A DNA stretch of 42,191 nt. It comes from Oscillospiraceae bacterium. GTDB lineage: Bacteria > Bacillota > Clostridia > Oscillospirales > Oscillospiraceae. The first letter of the stretch is position 1. Each line of letters begins with the position of its first letter. Of the stretch, positions 26,356 to 36,500 are shown piece after piece. The translations under genes and the position numbers were made by a program. Under the pieces are notes generated by a model, which searched no databases, was not told the origin of the DNA, and was given only the letters and a program-made list of their open reading frames with translations. The stretch lies in NCBI GenBank assembly GCA_017537165.1, contig JAFYLI010000032.1:1-42191 (forward strand). Direction: 5' to 3'.

Positions 26356-28225
26356 TTCGCTCACCCTTTTCCAGATAAACCATAAGCGCGGCAATATCCG
26401 CAGGGCTTACGCCCGATATGCGGGATGCCTGACCGAAATTGGCAGGACGCACTTTGGTAAGTTTCTGTCTTGCTTCAGTTCTGACACCGTGGATGGACAT
26501 AAAGTCTATATCCTGCGGAATGCGTTTATTTTCAAGGCGCTTGAACTCCTCTGCCTGCTTCAACTGACGCTTTATATATCCCGCGTACTTTACGGTTATC
26601 TCAACCTGCTCGCGGATGACCTTGGACAGTTCGGGTCGGTTTTTATCAAACTGTGCCAATTCCTCATACCCCAGCTCGGGACGGCGGATGAGATCCGCTA
26701 CGCAGGCACCCGAAGGAGGCACGGAACTGTTCTTGCTTTCAAGGAACTCACGAAGTTCGGGAGTAGTTGCTATATGGGTATGCTCAATACGCTCTGCCTC
26801 TTCCTCAACGGCGGCATACTTATCCTGCACCCTCTGCCAGCGCTCATCGGAAACAAGACCAATGCGGTGGCCTATGCCGCACAGACGGATATCCGCATTG
26901 TCCTGACGGTGAAGCAGACGGTACTCGCTGCGTGAGGTCATCATACGGTAGGGTTCGTTTGTGCCCTTGGTAACAAGGTCATCAATAAGGGTGCCTATAT
27001 ACGCCTGACTGCGGTCAAGTATCATAGGCTCTTCTCCCTTTATCTTCAGCGCTGCGTTTACACCTGCCACAAAACCCTGGACAGCAGCCTCTTCATAGCC
27101 GGAAGAGCCGTTAAACTGACCTGCACCGTAAAGACCCGAAATTTTCTTGGTCTCAAGAGTGGGCAGCAGTTCCAGCGGATCTATGCAATCGTACTCGATA
27201 GCGTAGGCAGGGCGCATCATCTCCGCATTTTCGAGGCCGGGAAGTGTGCGCAGCATTCTTATCTGCACATCCTCGGGCATGGAAGAAGAAAAGCCCTGAA
27301 TATACATTTCCTCGGTGTCCGTTCCCATAGGCTCCACGAATATCTGATGGCGCTGTTTTTCCGCAAAACGCACTACCTTATCCTCAATTGAGGGGCAGTA
27401 GCGGGGGCCTACACCCTCTATAACGCCAGAAAACAGAGGACTTCTATGGAGGTTTTCGCGAATGATATTGTGGGTCGTTTCATTGGTATAGGTAAGCCAG
27501 CAGACAGCGCGGTTATTGGGCACGTCCTCCGTTTCAAAGGAGAACGGCACCGGCTCGGCATCTCCGGGCTGCATTTCCATTTTGGAATAATCTATACTGC
27601 GGGAATTTACACGGGGAGGCGTACCGGTTTTGAAGCGGCGAAGATCAAGGCCAAGCTCCAGAAGACTCTGAGTAAGCTTTGTTGCGGCAAACATTCCGTC
27701 GGGGCCGCCCTCCTGAGTTACCTCACCGATAATAGTGCGGCCTGCAAGATAGGTACCGGTACAAATTATCGCAGCCTTGGTATTGTAAATAGCGCCGGTG
27801 CGGGTCTTTACATAGGTGACCTTTCCGTCTTCAGCGCCCACTTCCACTATTTCTGCCTGCTTCAGGCTAAGCTTCTCCTGCTTTTCAAGAGTATGCTTCA
27901 TCACGTTCTGATAAAGTCTTCTGTCAGCCTGCGCGCGCAGTGAATGGACTGCGGGGCCCTTGCCGCGATTGAGCATACGATACTGTATGCATGCCTTATC
28001 GGCAGCTTTACCCATTTCTCCGCCAAGTGCGTCCAGTTCGCGGACAAGGTGGCCCTTTCCCGTTCCGCCTATGGCAGGGTTGCAGGGCATATTGCCCACT
28101 GCGTCCAGATTTATGGTAAAGCAGATGGTTTCAAGGCCCATCCTTGCCGCCGCCAAAGCGGCCTCTATACCTGCGTGTCCCGCGCCAATAACGGCTACGT
28201 CGCAGTTTCCTGCTATATAATCCAT
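26348..28225 (-). CDS. mnmG: tRNA uridine-5-carboxymethylaminomethyl modification enzyme MnmG (GidA)
   Basis: 625 residues, full length. FAD-binding [17 protein letters not shown] near the N-terminus; [20 protein letters not shown] and [12 protein letters not shown] family signatures; C-terminal tRNA-binding region ending [16 protein letters not shown]. With MnmE it builds the cmnm5 group on U34. mnmE is not in this window. GGAAGGGAG lies 9 bases before the ATG. A good promoter sits about 45 bases upstream, divergent from glyQS. Confidence 0.97.
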   Translation of the reverse strand: MDYIAGNCDVAVIGAGHAGIEAALAAARMGLETICFTINLDAVGNMPCNPAIGGTGKGHLVRELDALGGEMGKAADKACIQYRMLNRGKGPAVHSLRAQADRRLYQNVMKHTLEKQEKLSLKQAEIVEVGAEDGKVTYVKTRTGAIYNTKAAIICTGTYLAGRTIIGEVTQEGGPDGMFAATKLTQSLLELGLDLRRFKTGTPPRVNSRSIDYSKMEMQPGDAEPVPFSFETEDVPNNRAVCWLTYTNETTHNIIRENLHRSPLFSGVIEGVGPRYCPSIEDKVVRFAEKQRHQIFVEPMGTDTEEMYIQGFSSSMPEDVQIRMLRTLPGLENAEMMRPAYAIEYDCIDPLELLPTLETKKISGLYGAGQFNGSSGYEEAAVQGFVAGVNAALKIKGEEPMILDRSQAYIGTLIDDLVTKGTNEPYRMMTSRSEYRLLHRQDNADIRLCGIGHRIGLVSDERWQRVQDKYAAVEEEAERIEHTHIATTPELREFLESKNSSVPPSGACVADLIRRPELGYEELAQFDKNRPELSKVIREQVEITVKYAGYIKRQLKQAEEFKRLENKRIPQDIDFMSIHGVRTEARQKLTKVRPANFGQASRISGVSPADIAALMVYLEKGERNE

Positions 28226-28269
28226 ACGTTAAAACTCCCTTCCGGAGCAAATTATCAAAAATCACACTT

Positions 28270-28298
28270 ATTTTAATAAACCCGCTTGTAAAATGCAA
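28270..28298 (-). promoter_or_regulatory. Promoter of the mnmG-mnmA operon
   Basis: Minus strand TTGCAT (28293-28298), 17-base spacer, TAAAAT (28270-28275). Confidence 0.7.
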
Positions 28299-28326
28299 TA
28301 AAAAACATAGATTTTGCTTTGAAATG

Positions 28327-28354
28327 TTGACATTAGCGGCCAAAAGTATATAAT
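28327..28354 (+). promoter_or_regulatory. Promoter of glyQS
   Basis: Perfect TTGACA (28327-28332), 16-base spacer, perfect TATAAT (28349-28354). The leader of about 45 bases is too short for a T-box riboswitch. Confidence 0.85.
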
Positions 28355-28405
28355 TTCAATGATATGCTTTTGAAAAAATAACCAAAGAATGTGATGGTGA
28401 AAATA

Positions 28406-29827
28406 ATGCTTAAGAATACTGAAAAGACCATGGACAAAATCGTTGCTCTCTGTAAAAACAGAGGCTTCGTATTCTCCGGCTCCGAGATTTACGGCGGTCT
28501 TGCCAACACCTGGGACTACGGCCCCCTCGGCGTTGAGCTCAAGAACAATGTAAAGAAGGCTTGGTGGAAGAAGTTCGTTCAGGAGAACCCCTACAACGTA
28601 GGTCTGGACGCAGCTATCCTCATGAATCCTCAGGTTTGGGTAGCTTCCGGTCACGTAGCAACCTTCAACGATCCCCTTATCGACTGCAAGTCCTGCAAGT
28701 CCCGCCACAGAGCTGACAAGCTCATCGAAGAGTGGAACAAGGAAAATAACGTTACCGACGTTGTTGTTGAGGCTATGAACAACGATGAGATGATGGAGTA
28801 CATCCGTGAAAAAGGCATTGCCTGCCCCGAGTGCGGCAAGTCCGACTTCACCGACATCCGCAAGTTCAACCTGATGTTCAAGACCTTCCAGGGCGTTACC
28901 GAAGACTCCGCAGCTACCGTTTATCTGCGTCCCGAAACCGCTCAGGGTATCTTCGTAAACTTCCAGAACATCCAGCGTACTACCCGCCGCAAGCTCCCCT
29001 TCGGCGTTTGCCAGATCGGTAAGAGCTTCAGAAATGAGATCACCCCCGGTAACTTCACCTTCCGTACCCGTGAGTTCGAGCAGATGGAGCTTGAGTTCTT
29101 CTGCAAGCCCGGCACCGAACTCGAGTGGTTTGACTACTGGCGTGCATACTGCCATGAGTGGCTCAAGAGCCTGAACATGCAGCCCGAAAACATCCGTCTG
29201 CGTGACCACGAGCAAGCAGAGCTCAGCCACTACTCCAACGCTACTACCGACTTCGAGTTCATGTTCCCCTTCGGTTGGGGCGAACTCTGGGGCGTTGCAT
29301 CCCGTACCAACTTCGACCTCAATGCTCACCAGACCACTTCCGGCAAGGATCAGAGCTACTACGATCAGGAAGCCAACGAGCATTACATCCCCTACGTTGT
29401 TGAGCCTTCCCTCGGTGCAGACCGCGTTACCCTCGCTTTCCTTATCGACGCATACGATGAGGAAGTTGTTGACGCCGAGAAGAATGACACCCGTGTTGTT
29501 CTCCATCTGCATCCCGCCCTCGCTCCCTTCAAGGCAGCAGTTCTTCCCCTATCCAAGAAGCTGAGCGGCAAGGCAGAGGAAGTTTACCACATGCTCCAGA
29601 AGCACTTCATGGTCGACTTCGACGAGTCCGGCTCCATCGGCAAGCGTTATCGCCGTCAGGACGAGATCGGTACTCCTCTCTGCATCACCGTTGACTTTGA
29701 CACCGTTGGTGACGAGAACACCCCCGCAGATAACTGCGTTACCATCCGTGACCGCGACACCATGCAGCAGGAGCGCGTAAGCATCGACGATCTGGTCGAC
29801 TACATCTCCAAGAAGATCGCATTCTAA
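28406..29827 (+). CDS. glyQS: Glycyl-tRNA synthetase, single-chain class II type
   Basis: 473 residues from [15 protein letters not shown] 6 bases upstream supports this ATG over two earlier in-frame starts. Hallmarks: [20 protein letters not shown], an insertion with paired cysteines (CKSCKS and CPECG) likely to bind zinc, motif 2 [21 protein letters not shown], motif 3 [13 protein letters not shown] and a C-terminal anticodon-binding domain with DEIGTPLC. It charges tRNA-Gly, one copy of which is in this window. Confidence 0.97.
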   Translation: MLKNTEKTMDKIVALCKNRGFVFSGSEIYGGLANTWDYGPLGVELKNNVKKAWWKKFVQENPYNVGLDAAILMNPQVWVASGHVATFNDPLIDCKSCKSRHRADKLIEEWNKENNVTDVVVEAMNNDEMMEYIREKGIACPECGKSDFTDIRKFNLMFKTFQGVTEDSAATVYLRPETAQGIFVNFQNIQRTTRRKLPFGVCQIGKSFRNEITPGNFTFRTREFEQMELEFFCKPGTELEWFDYWRAYCHEWLKSLNMQPENIRLRDHEQAELSHYSNATTDFEFMFPFGWGELWGVASRTNFDLNAHQTTSGKDQSYYDQEANEHYIPYVVEPSLGADRVTLAFLIDAYDEEVVDAEKNDTRVVLHLHPALAPFKAAVLPLSKKLSGKAEEVYHMLQKHFMVDFDESGSIGKRYRRQDEIGTPLCITVDFDTVGDENTPADNCVTIRDRDTMQQERVSIDDLVDYISKKIAF

Positions 29828-29845
29828 TTTCCGCACTTGATTTGG

Positions 29846-29882
29846 CGGGAGCCGACCCGCAGTGGATTGGCTCCCGTCTTTC
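29846..29882 (+). terminator. Weak terminator-like hairpin after glyQS
   Basis: CGGGAGCC (29846-29853) pairs with GGCTCCCG (29869-29876) and is followed by TCTTTC. Partial read-through into the transketolase genes is possible, as no strong promoter was found between them. Confidence 0.55.
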
Positions 29883-29916
29883 AGTAAATAAAAGAGCATA
29901 GAAAGGACAGAACGAA

Positions 29917-30753
29917 ATGGAAGTCAGTCAGCTTGCCCTGACCGCGGCTAAGGCCCGCGTTCTTGGTCTGGACATGGTTTATAAAGCCAATTCCGGCCAC
30001 ATTGGCGGCTCTTTTTCCGCCATGGATGCAATCACCACCCTCTATTTCCACGTCATGAACATAGACCCCGCTAACCCCGCTGATCCCGAGCGCGACCGCT
30101 TCGTGCTCTCCAAGGGTCACTGCACCCCCGCACTCTACCCCGTTCTCGCTCTCCGCGGTTTCTTCCCCGTGGATGACTTGAATATGTTCCGCTCCATTGA
30201 CGGTCACATGTCCGGCCACGCAGAGATGCGCCACGTAAAGGGCGTTGATATGTCCACCGGCTCTCTCGGTCAGGGCATCTCCACCGCTGTCGGCATGGCT
30301 CTTGCCGGCAAGCTGGACGGCAAGTCCTACCGCGTATACACCGTTCTTGGTGACGGTGAGCTTGGCGAAGGCCAGGTTTGGGAAGCAGCTATGGCAGCAG
30401 CCAAGTTCAAGCTCTCCAACCTCTGCGCTTTTGTTGACGTAAACGGTCTGCAGATAGACGGCCGCACCGCCGACGTTATGCCTACCGAGCCTCTGGACAA
30501 GAAGTTCGAAGCTTTCGGCTGGCGCGTTATCAAGGCAGACGGCCACGATTTCAACTCCCTTATCGCAGCCTATGAAGAGGCAAAGCAGGATGACGGTCGC
30601 CCCGTTGTAATTCTTGGTAAGACCACCAAGGGTAAGGGCGTTTCCTTCATGGAAGACAATGCAGGCTGGCACGGCAAGGCTCCCAATGCCGAGCAGTACG
30701 AACAGGCAAGAGCAGAGCTTGCAGCCAAGGTTGCAGAAGTGGAGGGTAAGTAA
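29917..30753 (+). CDS. Transketolase, N-terminal subunit
   Basis: 278 residues: the thiamine-diphosphate-binding (PP) half of a split transketolase. Visible: NSGHIGGSFSAMD near the N-terminus, SKGHCTPALY, GSLGQGISTAVGMA and the ThDP motif GDGELGEGQVWEA (about 147-159) ending in N-x3-DVNG. Transfers two-carbon ketol units between sugar phosphates. GAAAGGA lies about 9 bases upstream. The stop is one base before the next gene's ATG. Confidence 0.96.
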   Translation: MEVSQLALTAAKARVLGLDMVYKANSGHIGGSFSAMDAITTLYFHVMNIDPANPADPERDRFVLSKGHCTPALYPVLALRGFFPVDDLNMFRSIDGHMSGHAEMRHVKGVDMSTGSLGQGISTAVGMALAGKLDGKSYRVYTVLGDGELGEGQVWEAAMAAAKFKLSNLCAFVDVNGLQIDGRTADVMPTEPLDKKFEAFGWRVIKADGHDFNSLIAAYEEAKQDDGRPVVILGKTTKGKGVSFMEDNAGWHGKAPNAEQYEQARAELAAKVAEVEGK

Positions 30754-30754
30754 T

Positions 30755-31696
30755 ATGGAAAACATTGCTACTCGCGCAGCTTACGGTCAGGCTCTCGTAG
30801 CTCTGGCCGAGGAATATCCCGAGCTGGTCGTTCTGGACGCCGATCTCTCCGGCTCCACTATGACCGCTTCTTTCGCAAAGGCATATCCCGACCGTTTCTT
30901 CAACATGGGTATTGCTGAAGGCAACATGGCAGGCGTAGCAGCCGGCCTCGCAGCCTGCGGCAAAAAGCCTTTCTTCAACTCTTTCGCCATGTTCTCCGCA
31001 GGCAGAGCATGGGAGCAGGTTCGCAACTCCATCGCCTATCCTCAGCTGAACGTTAAGGTCATCGGCTCTCACGGCGGCCTTTCCGTTGGTGAAGACGGCG
31101 CTACCCATCAGTGCATTGAAGACTACGCCATTATGCGCGCTATCCCCGGCATGATGGTAGTTTCCCCCTGCGACGGCCCCGAAATGCGCGCCGCAGTAAA
31201 GGCTCTGCTGGATTACGATGGCCCTGCATACATGCGTCTTGGCCGTCTCGCTGTTGACTCTATAACCGACGAGCTGGAAGGCTACGAGTTCAAGCTCGGC
31301 AAGGGTGTTACCATCCGCGACGGCAAGGATGTTACCATCGTTGCCACCGGTATGATGGTTCAAATGGCCGCTCAGGCAGCTGAAATGCTGGCAGCCGAGG
31401 GCATCTCCGCACGCGTTTTGGATTTCCACACCATTAAGCCCATTGACGAAGAGCTTCTTCTCAAGGCTGCCAAGGAAACCGGCGCTATCGTCACCACCGA
31501 AGAAGCCAACGTCATCGGCGGTCTCGGTTCCGCAGTTTGCGAGTTCGTGGCAGAGAACTGCCCCGTTCCCGTTGTTCGCCACGGTGTTTATGATGAGTTC
31601 GGCCGTTCCGGCGCTGCCAAGAAGGTTCTGGCTGCTTACGGTCTTGATGCCGAGCACATCGCAGAGGCTGCAAGAAAGGCAGTCGCAAGAAAGTAA
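30755..31696 (+). CDS. Transketolase, C-terminal subunit
   Basis: 313 residues from MENIATRAAYGQ; the ribosome site GGAGGG lies in the end of the N-terminal subunit gene. It holds the pyrimidine-binding domain (FFNMGIAEGNMAGVAAGLA, with the catalytic Glu) and the transketolase C-terminal domain (VLDFHTIKPIDEELLLKAA; EEANVIGGLGSAV). Forms the active enzyme with the upstream subunit. A strong terminator follows. Confidence 0.96.
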   Translation: MENIATRAAYGQALVALAEEYPELVVLDADLSGSTMTASFAKAYPDRFFNMGIAEGNMAGVAAGLAACGKKPFFNSFAMFSAGRAWEQVRNSIAYPQLNVKVIGSHGGLSVGEDGATHQCIEDYAIMRAIPGMMVVSPCDGPEMRAAVKALLDYDGPAYMRLGRLAVDSITDELEGYEFKLGKGVTIRDGKDVTIVATGMMVQMAAQAAEMLAAEGISARVLDFHTIKPIDEELLLKAAKETGAIVTTEEANVIGGLGSAVCEFVAENCPVPVVRHGVYDEFGRSGAAKKVLAAYGLDAEHIAEAARKAVARK

Positions 31697-31717
31697 GATA
31701 TTCACTGTTTATAAAAC

Positions 31718-31757
31718 AAACCCGAAACGGATTTTATGCTCCGTTTCGGGTTTTTCT
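31718..31757 (+). terminator. Terminator after the transketolase genes
   Basis: AAACCCGAAACGG pairs with CCGTTTCGGGTTT (31741-31753) and runs into TTTTTC. Confidence 0.92.
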
Positions 31758-31773
31758 TATTACTGCTAATGCA

Positions 31774-31807
31774 TAAAAAAATCGGCACCGCATAAGCGGT
31801 GCCGATA
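31774..31807 (-). terminator. Terminator of the membrane protein gene
   Basis: ATCGGCACCGC/GCGGTGCCGAT with an ATAA loop; on the minus strand it ends in seven T. It lies 15 bases past the stop of the gene ending at 31822. Confidence 0.92.
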
Positions 31808-31821
31808 TGTATGCGCATTGA

Positions 31822-32364
31822 TTATTCGCCGGGGCCGGAGAGGAACGCATCAGCGGGTCTGGTCTTGAGCTCCATGATGCAGTATACGATGCTAACGATG
31901 GTAGCAACGAAGGTGAGAGCGATGAGAACGATCTGAACCAGGCGGATTGCGGGATGATTGCAGAACTCGTTCATGAAGGGGTTTTTGAAGTAACCAACAA
32001 GACCCCAAACGCTGAAGATAAGAGGCATAATGTTGATGGCAATACCGCGCTTGTTTGCGCAGGTGATGATGCCGATAATGCCGGTGATAGCCATGATAAC
32101 GACTACGTGCAGCTGTCTGAGGCTGATGTACTTAATGTCCATAACCTTTTCCATCTGCAGGAAATTGCTGGGCAGGAGCATGATGCCCCAAAGGCTCTTA
32201 GAATCCTTATAACCCTTGCTCAGACCCCAGTCTGCTTCGGGATAAGTGAAATAAGGAAGAAGCCAGGTAATGAAGGTGAGAACGATACCGGCCAACATAG
32301 CGTAGCGCAGTATGGTAACCATCTTCAGAATTTTTTCTCTTTTGCTGTCAACAATCATATCCAT
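31822..32364 (-). CDS. Four-helix integral membrane protein, function unknown
   Basis: 180 residues from the ATG at 32364 (TTGGAGG about 11 bases upstream). Helices at about residues 17-40, 83-101, 109-128 and 138-165 separate a polar loop (TYPEADWGLSKGYKDSKSLWG) between helices 1 and 2 that is probably outside the cell. The C-terminus is short and polar. No catalytic motif is recognised. It is monocistronic with its own promoter and terminator. Confidence 0.8.
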   Translation of the reverse strand: MDMIVDSKREKILKMVTILRYAMLAGIVLTFITWLLPYFTYPEADWGLSKGYKDSKSLWGIMLLPSNFLQMEKVMDIKYISLRQLHVVVIMAITGIIGIITCANKRGIAINIMPLIFSVWGLVGYFKNPFMNEFCNHPAIRLVQIVLIALTFVATIVSIVYCIMELKTRPADAFLSGPGE

Positions 32365-32421
32365 TGTATGCAAGACCTCCAACTCAACCTCATAATAGTG
32401 GGATTCGCGATTGCTAAAAGA

Positions 32422-32450
32422 AGTTTAGCATAAAACTTGATGAATTTCAA
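32422..32450 (-). promoter_or_regulatory. Promoter of the four-helix membrane protein
   Basis: Minus strand TTGAAA (32445-32450), 17-base spacer, TAAACT (32422-32427). Confidence 0.7.
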
Positions 32451-32537
32451 GAACAATTTTAAATATTTTGCATAAAAGATACAGCATTCATCATTTAACT
32501 TCTTTGGCACTATGCAAAAACACCAACAAAAACACTG

Positions 32538-32575
32538 TAAGGGCCCATTGAGGACTCCCCGGAGCCCTTATTTTA
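32538..32575 (-). terminator. Weak hairpin after the DUF1508 gene
   Basis: TAAGGGC pairs with GCCCTTA across an imperfect GC-rich interior. A short T-rich stretch follows on the minus strand after a few bases. Confidence 0.4.
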
Positions 32576-32585
32576 CATATTATAA

Positions 32586-32954
32586 TTACTCAGCAACGAT
32601 CTCAGCGTCAACTGCATTCTTCTTAACGGACTCAATGCCGTTTACGCAGCTGGCCTCTGCCGTATAGCCCTCGGAGGTAGCGATGACCTGGCCGTTGGTA
32701 GCCTTCAGGCGGAAACGATACTCGCCTGCCTTGTCAACATACATCTCAAACTTGGGATGCTTCTGAACTGCATAACCCTCCTGGGTCTGATTCTCAACAG
32801 CAGCGATAGGAGCATTCTTCTGAACGCTGGCGATACCGTTGCGGCAGGCAGCCTCGGTGGTATAAACTTCGGAAGTAGCGATAACCTGGCCGTTGGTGGC
32901 CTTCAGATCAAACTTAATGCCGGTGTTAACCTTGCGAATAACAAACTTACCCAT
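32586..32954 (-). CDS. Two-repeat DUF1508 (YegP-like) protein
   Basis: 122 residues with two DUF1508 repeats: repeat 1 about residues 3-48 (FDLKATNGQVIATSEVYT) and repeat 2 about 68-114 (FRLKATNGQVIATSEGYT), each ending in NGI-x-SVxKNA. This matches the YegP family, small proteins of unknown role that pair as a swapped beta dimer. The two repeats share the identical block LKATNGQVIATSE. AGGAGGA lies about 8 bases before the ATG. Confidence 0.93.
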   Translation of the reverse strand: MGKFVIRKVNTGIKFDLKATNGQVIATSEVYTTEAACRNGIASVQKNAPIAAVENQTQEGYAVQKHPKFEMYVDKAGEYRFRLKATNGQVIATSEGYTAEASCVNGIESVKKNAVDAEIVAE

Positions 32955-32999
32955 TTATATAATCCTCCTAAAAATGTTTTATAAAAAATCTATATCATT

Positions 33000-33028
33000 A
33001 GAATACAATAGAAAACCACTTAATTCAA
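33000..33028 (-). promoter_or_regulatory. Promoter of the DUF1508 gene
   Basis: Minus strand TTGAAT (33023-33028), 17-base spacer, TATTCT (33000-33005), back to back with the blaI-like promoter. Confidence 0.6.
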
Positions 33029-33071
33029 GGAAAATTTTCATTTTCCGCCCCATATCTCGGAAATTTTTCTC

Positions 33072-33100
33072 TTGACAAAGTCGGTCTATAATCATAGACT
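33072..33100 (+). promoter_or_regulatory. Promoter of the BlaI/M56 operon
   Basis: Perfect TTGACA (33072-33077), 17-base spacer, TAGACT (33095-33100). A proximal TATAAT-like sequence inside the spacer is too close to the -35 box to be used with it. Confidence 0.65.
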
Positions 33101-33126
33101 ATATTCAAGGTCGATAGATATAGACC
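33083..33126 (+). promoter_or_regulatory. Twin inverted-repeat operators for the BlaI-like repressor
   Basis: Two copies of GGTCTAT-N4-ATAGACC. Site 1 (33083-33100) spans spacer and -10 box with one mismatch in the last base; site 2 (33109-33126) lies just past the predicted start, also with one mismatch. Their centres are 26 bases apart. The layout is that of BlaI/MecI autorepression. Confidence 0.75.
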
Positions 33127-33146
33127 ACCTTAAGGAGGTATGTCTT

Positions 33147-33509
33147 ATGGAAATGCTTAAACTTTGTGAAAGCGATCACCGCTTTATGACAGTTATATGG
33201 GACAATGAGCCCCTTTCTTCGGGCGAACTGGTAAACATCTGTGCCCGCGAACTTGGCTGGAAGAAGTCCACCACTTACACCGTTCTTAAAAAGCTATGCG
33301 AAAAAGGCTTCACCAAGAACGAAGACACTGTAGTCACAACCCTCATCCCCCGCAGCGAAGTGCAGGCTTACGAAAGCGAACGTTTTATAGAGCGCAGCTT
33401 CGGAGGTTCCCTGCCCGGTTTCCTCACCGCTTTTCTGGGCGGCAAGACAATTTCCGCAAAGGAGGCCGCCGAACTCAAGCGGCTGATCGACGAACACAAG
33501 GAGGATTAA
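33147..33509 (+). CDS. BlaI/MecI-family transcriptional repressor
   Basis: 120 residues from the ATG at 33147 (TAAGGAGG upstream; a longer reading would start inside the promoter). Winged helix-turn-helix: DHRFMTVIWDNEPLSSGELV, then KKSTTYTVLKKLCEKGF (recognition helix, about 41-57). The C-terminal dimerisation part contains SFGGSLPGFLTAFLGGKTIS (about 80-99). In known systems the membrane M56 protease triggers cleavage of this repressor. The partner starts 2 bases after its stop. No beta-lactamase or PBP gene is adjacent. Confidence 0.94.
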   Translation: MEMLKLCESDHRFMTVIWDNEPLSSGELVNICARELGWKKSTTYTVLKKLCEKGFTKNEDTVVTTLIPRSEVQAYESERFIERSFGGSLPGFLTAFLGGKTISAKEAAELKRLIDEHKED

Positions 33510-33511
33510 TT

Positions 33512-36500
33512 ATGGAATCCGTATTTTCCTTGATTCTTGATATGAGCCTTACCGCCTCTTTCGTTATCTTCGCGATACTGCTCATACGTCAGCTTTTGAA
33601 AAAAGCACCCAAGAAATACTCTTACGCGCTTTGGCTTGTGGCTGCATTCCGCCTTATCTGCCCCGTGAGCATAGAATCTGCATTCAGCATATTCAATCTC
33701 AAATTCGGCAAAAGCGGAGCATCGCTCACTGATGTTCCCACCTACCTGCCTCCCACTAATATCGCTCCCGCGCAGCCCGCACCCAGCATTGCGCCATCCG
33801 GCTCTGCTGCTATCGTGCTTCCCAATGGCGCCACAAATATCGGCACGGCGCAGACCGTTCCCATAGTTCCTACGGAACCTGCAGCATCGGTAAACATGAT
33901 GGGTGTACTGGCAATTATATGGTGCCTCGGCATTGCCGCGCTGCTTATCTACAGCATATATACATATATAAAGCTGAAGCGCCGGCTTTCCACTGCCGTA
34001 CTTCTGCAGGATAACATACGGCAGGCAAGCGGCATCCGCTCCCCTTTCATTCTTGGCTTTATCCGCCCGCAGATATACGTTCCTTACCATCTCAGTGATG
34101 GTGAAATGGACTATGTACTGGCTCACGAACGTTTCCACCTTAAGCGCCGCGACCACATAATTAAACCTCTCGCTTTTCTTATCCTCGTTCTCCACTGGTT
34201 CAATCCCCTTGTATGGCTGGCTTTTTATCTGATGGTCAGGGATATGGAAATGAGCTGCGACGAAAAAGTTCTCTCCCGCGACGAAAGCATCCGCAAGGAT
34301 TACAGCAGTACGCTCCTTTCCTTCGCTGCAGGCCGCTCCTTCCCCGCCCCCAGTCCTCTTTCTTTTGGTGAGGGCAGCGTGAAGAGCCGCATCAAGAACA
34401 TTCTCAACTGGAAAAAGCCCGCGCTGTGGCTGACAGTTGCCGCCATCGTAATATGCGCGGCAGTTATAGCCGTATGCGGCACCAATGCCAGAATCAGCTT
34501 GCCCGCCGACAAAATAAGCGAAGTCTCCGCAAACGGTGAAACAATTCCCTCCGAAGCCGCCGAAGATCTGATAGATCTCATAAACAGCCACAGCAAAACC
34601 GCTTATCACAAGGCTCCCGCAGAAGTTGGCAATGCAGACAGCCGCGTCGCCATAACCTTCGAGGATGGCAGCAGCTATTATCTCCACCACTGGTATTGCA
34701 GCGGCTTCTCATTCAATCCCGCCCACTTCGGCGAGGACGATTACTACACCATCCTCAGCCGCCTTGACGAAAATGGCAACCCCGTAAAAAGTTGGAAGAT
34801 GGAATACAGCTTCGACAAAGTATTCCTCGATTGGCTTGAAAAGTATTCCGCAAACAATCTCCATCCCTTCGGCAGCGAGTTCACCCTTTCCGAGGCCATA
34901 TTCACAAGGGACAACGGCGCAAAGCTCTCCTTTGAAACAGCCGAAGGCATTCTACTCGACAGCAGCAGAACTCTCTACGCAGGCAGCGAGCCTCTCGGCA
35001 GCTTTGAGCAGATAACGCTGTCTGGAAGCAACTGGGATAACTATCTAACCGGTGCAAGAGGCACATGGCTGACATACAGTGCCAAAGAACTGCGCCGCCA
35101 TAATTCCCGCGCATGGCGCATAGTAAACAGCGACCGTTATTACTATCTGCTTCTGCAGGATGACGGCACGCTGTACCTTGCAGGCGGCTACTACGATGCC
35201 GAGGGCGAATATGATTCCGAATCCGATGACTCCAACATTTTCTGCATCTATGAGCTTGCGGGCGAAGGCAGCGCTATTCGCTGGCAGTATGTCCAATACG
35301 AGCAGCCTGACTACTTCCCTCTTGATTTCGATTTTGAGTACAGCAGCATTCGCTTCGTGGCAACCGAGGGTTCTATCCGCGCCATTGACGCAGCAGGCTA
35401 CCCGCTGCAGGGCGTGGATGTCGAGGTTTCTGCTCAGTGCAGCGAAATCGGCTGGGTACATCCCATTGATGCCAATATGAGTGCTTCCCTCAGGCAGGAG
35501 GGCAACAGAGAAAAGATCGCGCCCTTTGCAGAGGTATTCTTCACTGCCACCCTCTCCGACGGCGAAACTCTCAGCGGCACGCTTATCATCTCCCGCCCCG
35601 ACAAACGCGACCGCTATCTTTATGAAATAACCCTCGATTCCGACACTTTGGGCATAAAGCGCGCTCCCAAGGGCGGCGCAGTAATCTATGTTACCACCGA
35701 AAGCGTCACCGCTCCCGCCGCAGATATTTATGCCCCCATCTCCTGCCTTTACATGGCTCCCCACAGTTCCTATTACCCTTGGGGCGGCGACAGTGGCTGC
35801 CGATACATCATTGACAGCGACAGCATCATCGTGGAACGAATGGATGGCAGCAGCAGCGAAGTTATCTTTTTTGACAGTTGGAATTACAGCGTACTCGAAC
35901 CTTATTCCGAAGAATGGACATCTATGTTCGTTGTAAATGCCCCCACCTTTGAAAACATCAAAAAGCCTCTTTATCTGCATATCTCCAATGAATTTTTCCT
36001 CCTCAACCTTGACGGTCAGCTTTGCATCGGCGAAGTTCATGACGGTCTCGTGTGGGATATCTACGCCATCGTACCCGAGGCTCAGCTTGGCATCGCCGTA
36101 TGGGAATACAGACCCGAACTCAGTTCCCGTTCCCCCTGGTTCGAGTTTGAGTTCGATATGGAGTATGAAAGTCTGCAGATAAGCAGTTCCCGCGGCGATC
36201 TCTTCTCCGACGGCAGCAGATATGCCGACACTCAGTTGGGTCTGCCCTACGGAAGTACGGTACGTTGGTCACCCTCCGCACAATATGACCGACATTCCGG
36301 TACACAGCTGCTGTTTACTGTCAACTTCGTTGATGGCAGCATGATGCAGGGCACGATTTACATTAGCTCTGAGAACAACCTCTACACCGCAGTTCTGCGC
36401 GCCGACGGCCTGCATCTCTCCAATGATGAAGATTACGGACACGCCGTCATACGGCTTACAGACTCGTCTGCCGTTATCGGCGGCACAGACCACGCATCCC

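Noticed and set aside
28355-28405. Possible T-box leader for glyQS
   Set aside because: The leader is only about 45 bases, with no terminator and no GGTGGNACCGCG element, so T-box control is excluded.
33296-33511. Extension of the M56 frame 72 codons upstream
   Set aside because: It overlaps blaI in another frame, is Arg-rich without hydrophobic or family sequence, and the ATG at 33512 has AAGGAGG.
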